NCBI GenBank assembly: GCA_920105625.2 | Contig: OV050032.1 | Coordinates: 94,720,542 to 94,784,541, forward strand | Source of the DNA: Clusia tigrina | Lineage: Eukaryota; Arthropoda; Insecta; Diptera; Clusiidae | Direction of reading: 5' to 3' | DNA: 64,000 nt | In this document: one piece after another, positions 63,061 to 64,000 of the stretch | Numbering within the stretch: position 1 is the first letter of the stretch | How the letters are laid out: each line of letters opens with the position of its first letter | Notes under the pieces: generated by a model | Databases searched by the model: none | Seen by the model: only the letters and a program-made list of their open reading frames with translations | Told to the model about the DNA's origin: nothing | Program-made: the position numbers and the translations under genes

Positions 63061-64000
63061 ATCAAAGTTTGCAACATACAAATACTTGTAACTTTTTACT
63101 GGAGCGTCATAAAACCTTGAAATTTTGTAACAATGAAGTACCCGAGCCTCTTGCCAATTTAAGCTATCGCTCAAAACTATGCTACCCTAGAGTCCCAAAT
63201 CAAACACTGATAAAACTTCAAATGGCCCTAACTTCTATACGGTACGTCCTACTGCTATTAAAGTTTGCAACATACAAATGCTTGTAACTTTTTACTGGAA
63301 CGTCATAAAATCTTGAAATTTTGTAACAATAAAGTACTCGAGCCTCTTGTCAATTTAAGCCATCGCTCAAAACTATGCTACCCTAGAGTCCCAAATCAAA
63401 CACTGATAAAACTTCAAACGCCCCTAACTTCTTTACGGTACGTCCTACACCTATCAAAGTTTGCAACATACAAATACTTGTAACTTTTTACTGGAGCGTC
63501 ATAAAACCTTGAAATTTTGTAACAATAAAGTACCCGAGCCTCTTGTGAATTTAAGTTATCGCTCAAAGCTATGCTACCCTTGAGTCCCAATCAAACACTG
63601 ATAAAACTTCAAATGGCCCTAACTTCTATAAGGTACGTCCTACACCTATCAAACTTTACAACATACAAATGCTTGTAACTTTTTACTGGAGCGTCATAAA
63701 ACCTTGAAATTTTGTAACAATAAAGTACTCGAGCCTCTTGTCAATTTAAGCCATCGCTCAAAGCTATGCTACCCTTGAGTCCCAAATCAAACACTGATAA
63801 AACTTCAAATGGCCCTAACTTCTATACGGTACGTCCTACACCTATCAAAGTTTGCAACATACAAATGCTTGTAACTTTTTACTGGAGCGTCATAAAACCT
63901 TGAAATTTTGTAACAATGAAGTACTCGAGCCTCTTGTCAATTTAAGCTATCGCTGAAAGGTATGCTAACCTAGAGTCCCAAATCAAACACTGATAAAACT

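Larger units (their letters stand above)
21249..64000 (+). repeat. 196-bp satellite array, right block
   Basis: About 218 monomers of the same satellite in the same orientation. The first is a partial monomer starting at CTACCCTAG. Variant positions co-vary. Class A carries AATGAAGTACCCGAG with AAATGGCCC and TTCTATACGG; class B carries AATAAAGTACTCGAG with AAACGCCCC and TTCTTTACGG. Sub-variants include GTTGGCAACATTC, GCTGAAAGC, GGTACCTCCTACGCC, CACGGATAAAAC and TTTTTTAACAA. A 197-bp form has ATGCATTG in place of ATGCTTG. Rare indels mark lineages (for example near 36329, 36430, 33055 and 63590). No unrelated sequence interrupts this block. Confidence 0.97.

Overview
The window looks like constitutive heterochromatin, probably centromeric or pericentromeric, from an insect and most likely a fly. 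There is no bacterial-type gene organisation. About 53 kb is one AT-rich satellite whose head-to-tail monomers are about 196 bp. One LTR retrotransposon of the Ty3/gypsy class (about 11 kb) interrupts it. The insect assignment rests on the gypsy-type pol order (protease, RT, RNase H, integrase), a primer-binding site that fits the 3' end of an insect serine tRNA as I remember it, and fly-like ATGTATGT/TACATA simple repeats. The species cannot be named from this.

Layout: 1-10270 is satellite (about 52 monomers). 10271-21248 is the retrotransposon: 5' LTR 10271-10741, tRNA-Ser-type PBS 10745-10762, a 1.1 kb leader, gag 11870-14203, pol 14149-17991 in the -1 frame, a 2.8 kb AT-rich 3' region with only short ORFs, a polypurine tract 20754-20769 and the 3' LTR 20770-21248. 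21249-64000 is satellite again (about 218 monomers), same orientation and same family.

The retrotransposon looks structurally competent. gag and pol are uninterrupted, the LTRs differ at only 4 positions over 471 aligned bases, and the gag/pol overlap holds a textbook -1 slippery heptamer (GGGAAAC, 14170-14176), so pol is probably made as a Gag-Pol fusion. Two marks count against full activity: the 5' LTR lacks its first 8 bp, and one histidine of the integrase zinc site is Tyr. No env ORF is visible. A near-identical satellite stretch around 22.6-22.9 kb acts as an empty-site paralogue. It shows that 51 bp of satellite, the target-site duplication and the LTR tip are all missing on the left side, and one deletion at a 4-bp GTTA microhomology explains all three.

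The satellite is not a homogeneous array. Monomers fall into at least two co-varying classes plus sub-variants, including a +1 bp form that keeps a hairpin dyad. They are arranged in overlapping higher-order duplications with offsets of 392, 588, 784, 980, 1372, 1569, 1766, 2352/2353, 2745/2746, 3136 and 3320 bp, and some blocks recur 6 to 28 kb apart. The many 60-100 codon ORFs in the satellite are by-products of the repeat and are not annotated as genes. I found no host protein-coding gene, tRNA, rRNA or CRISPR array.
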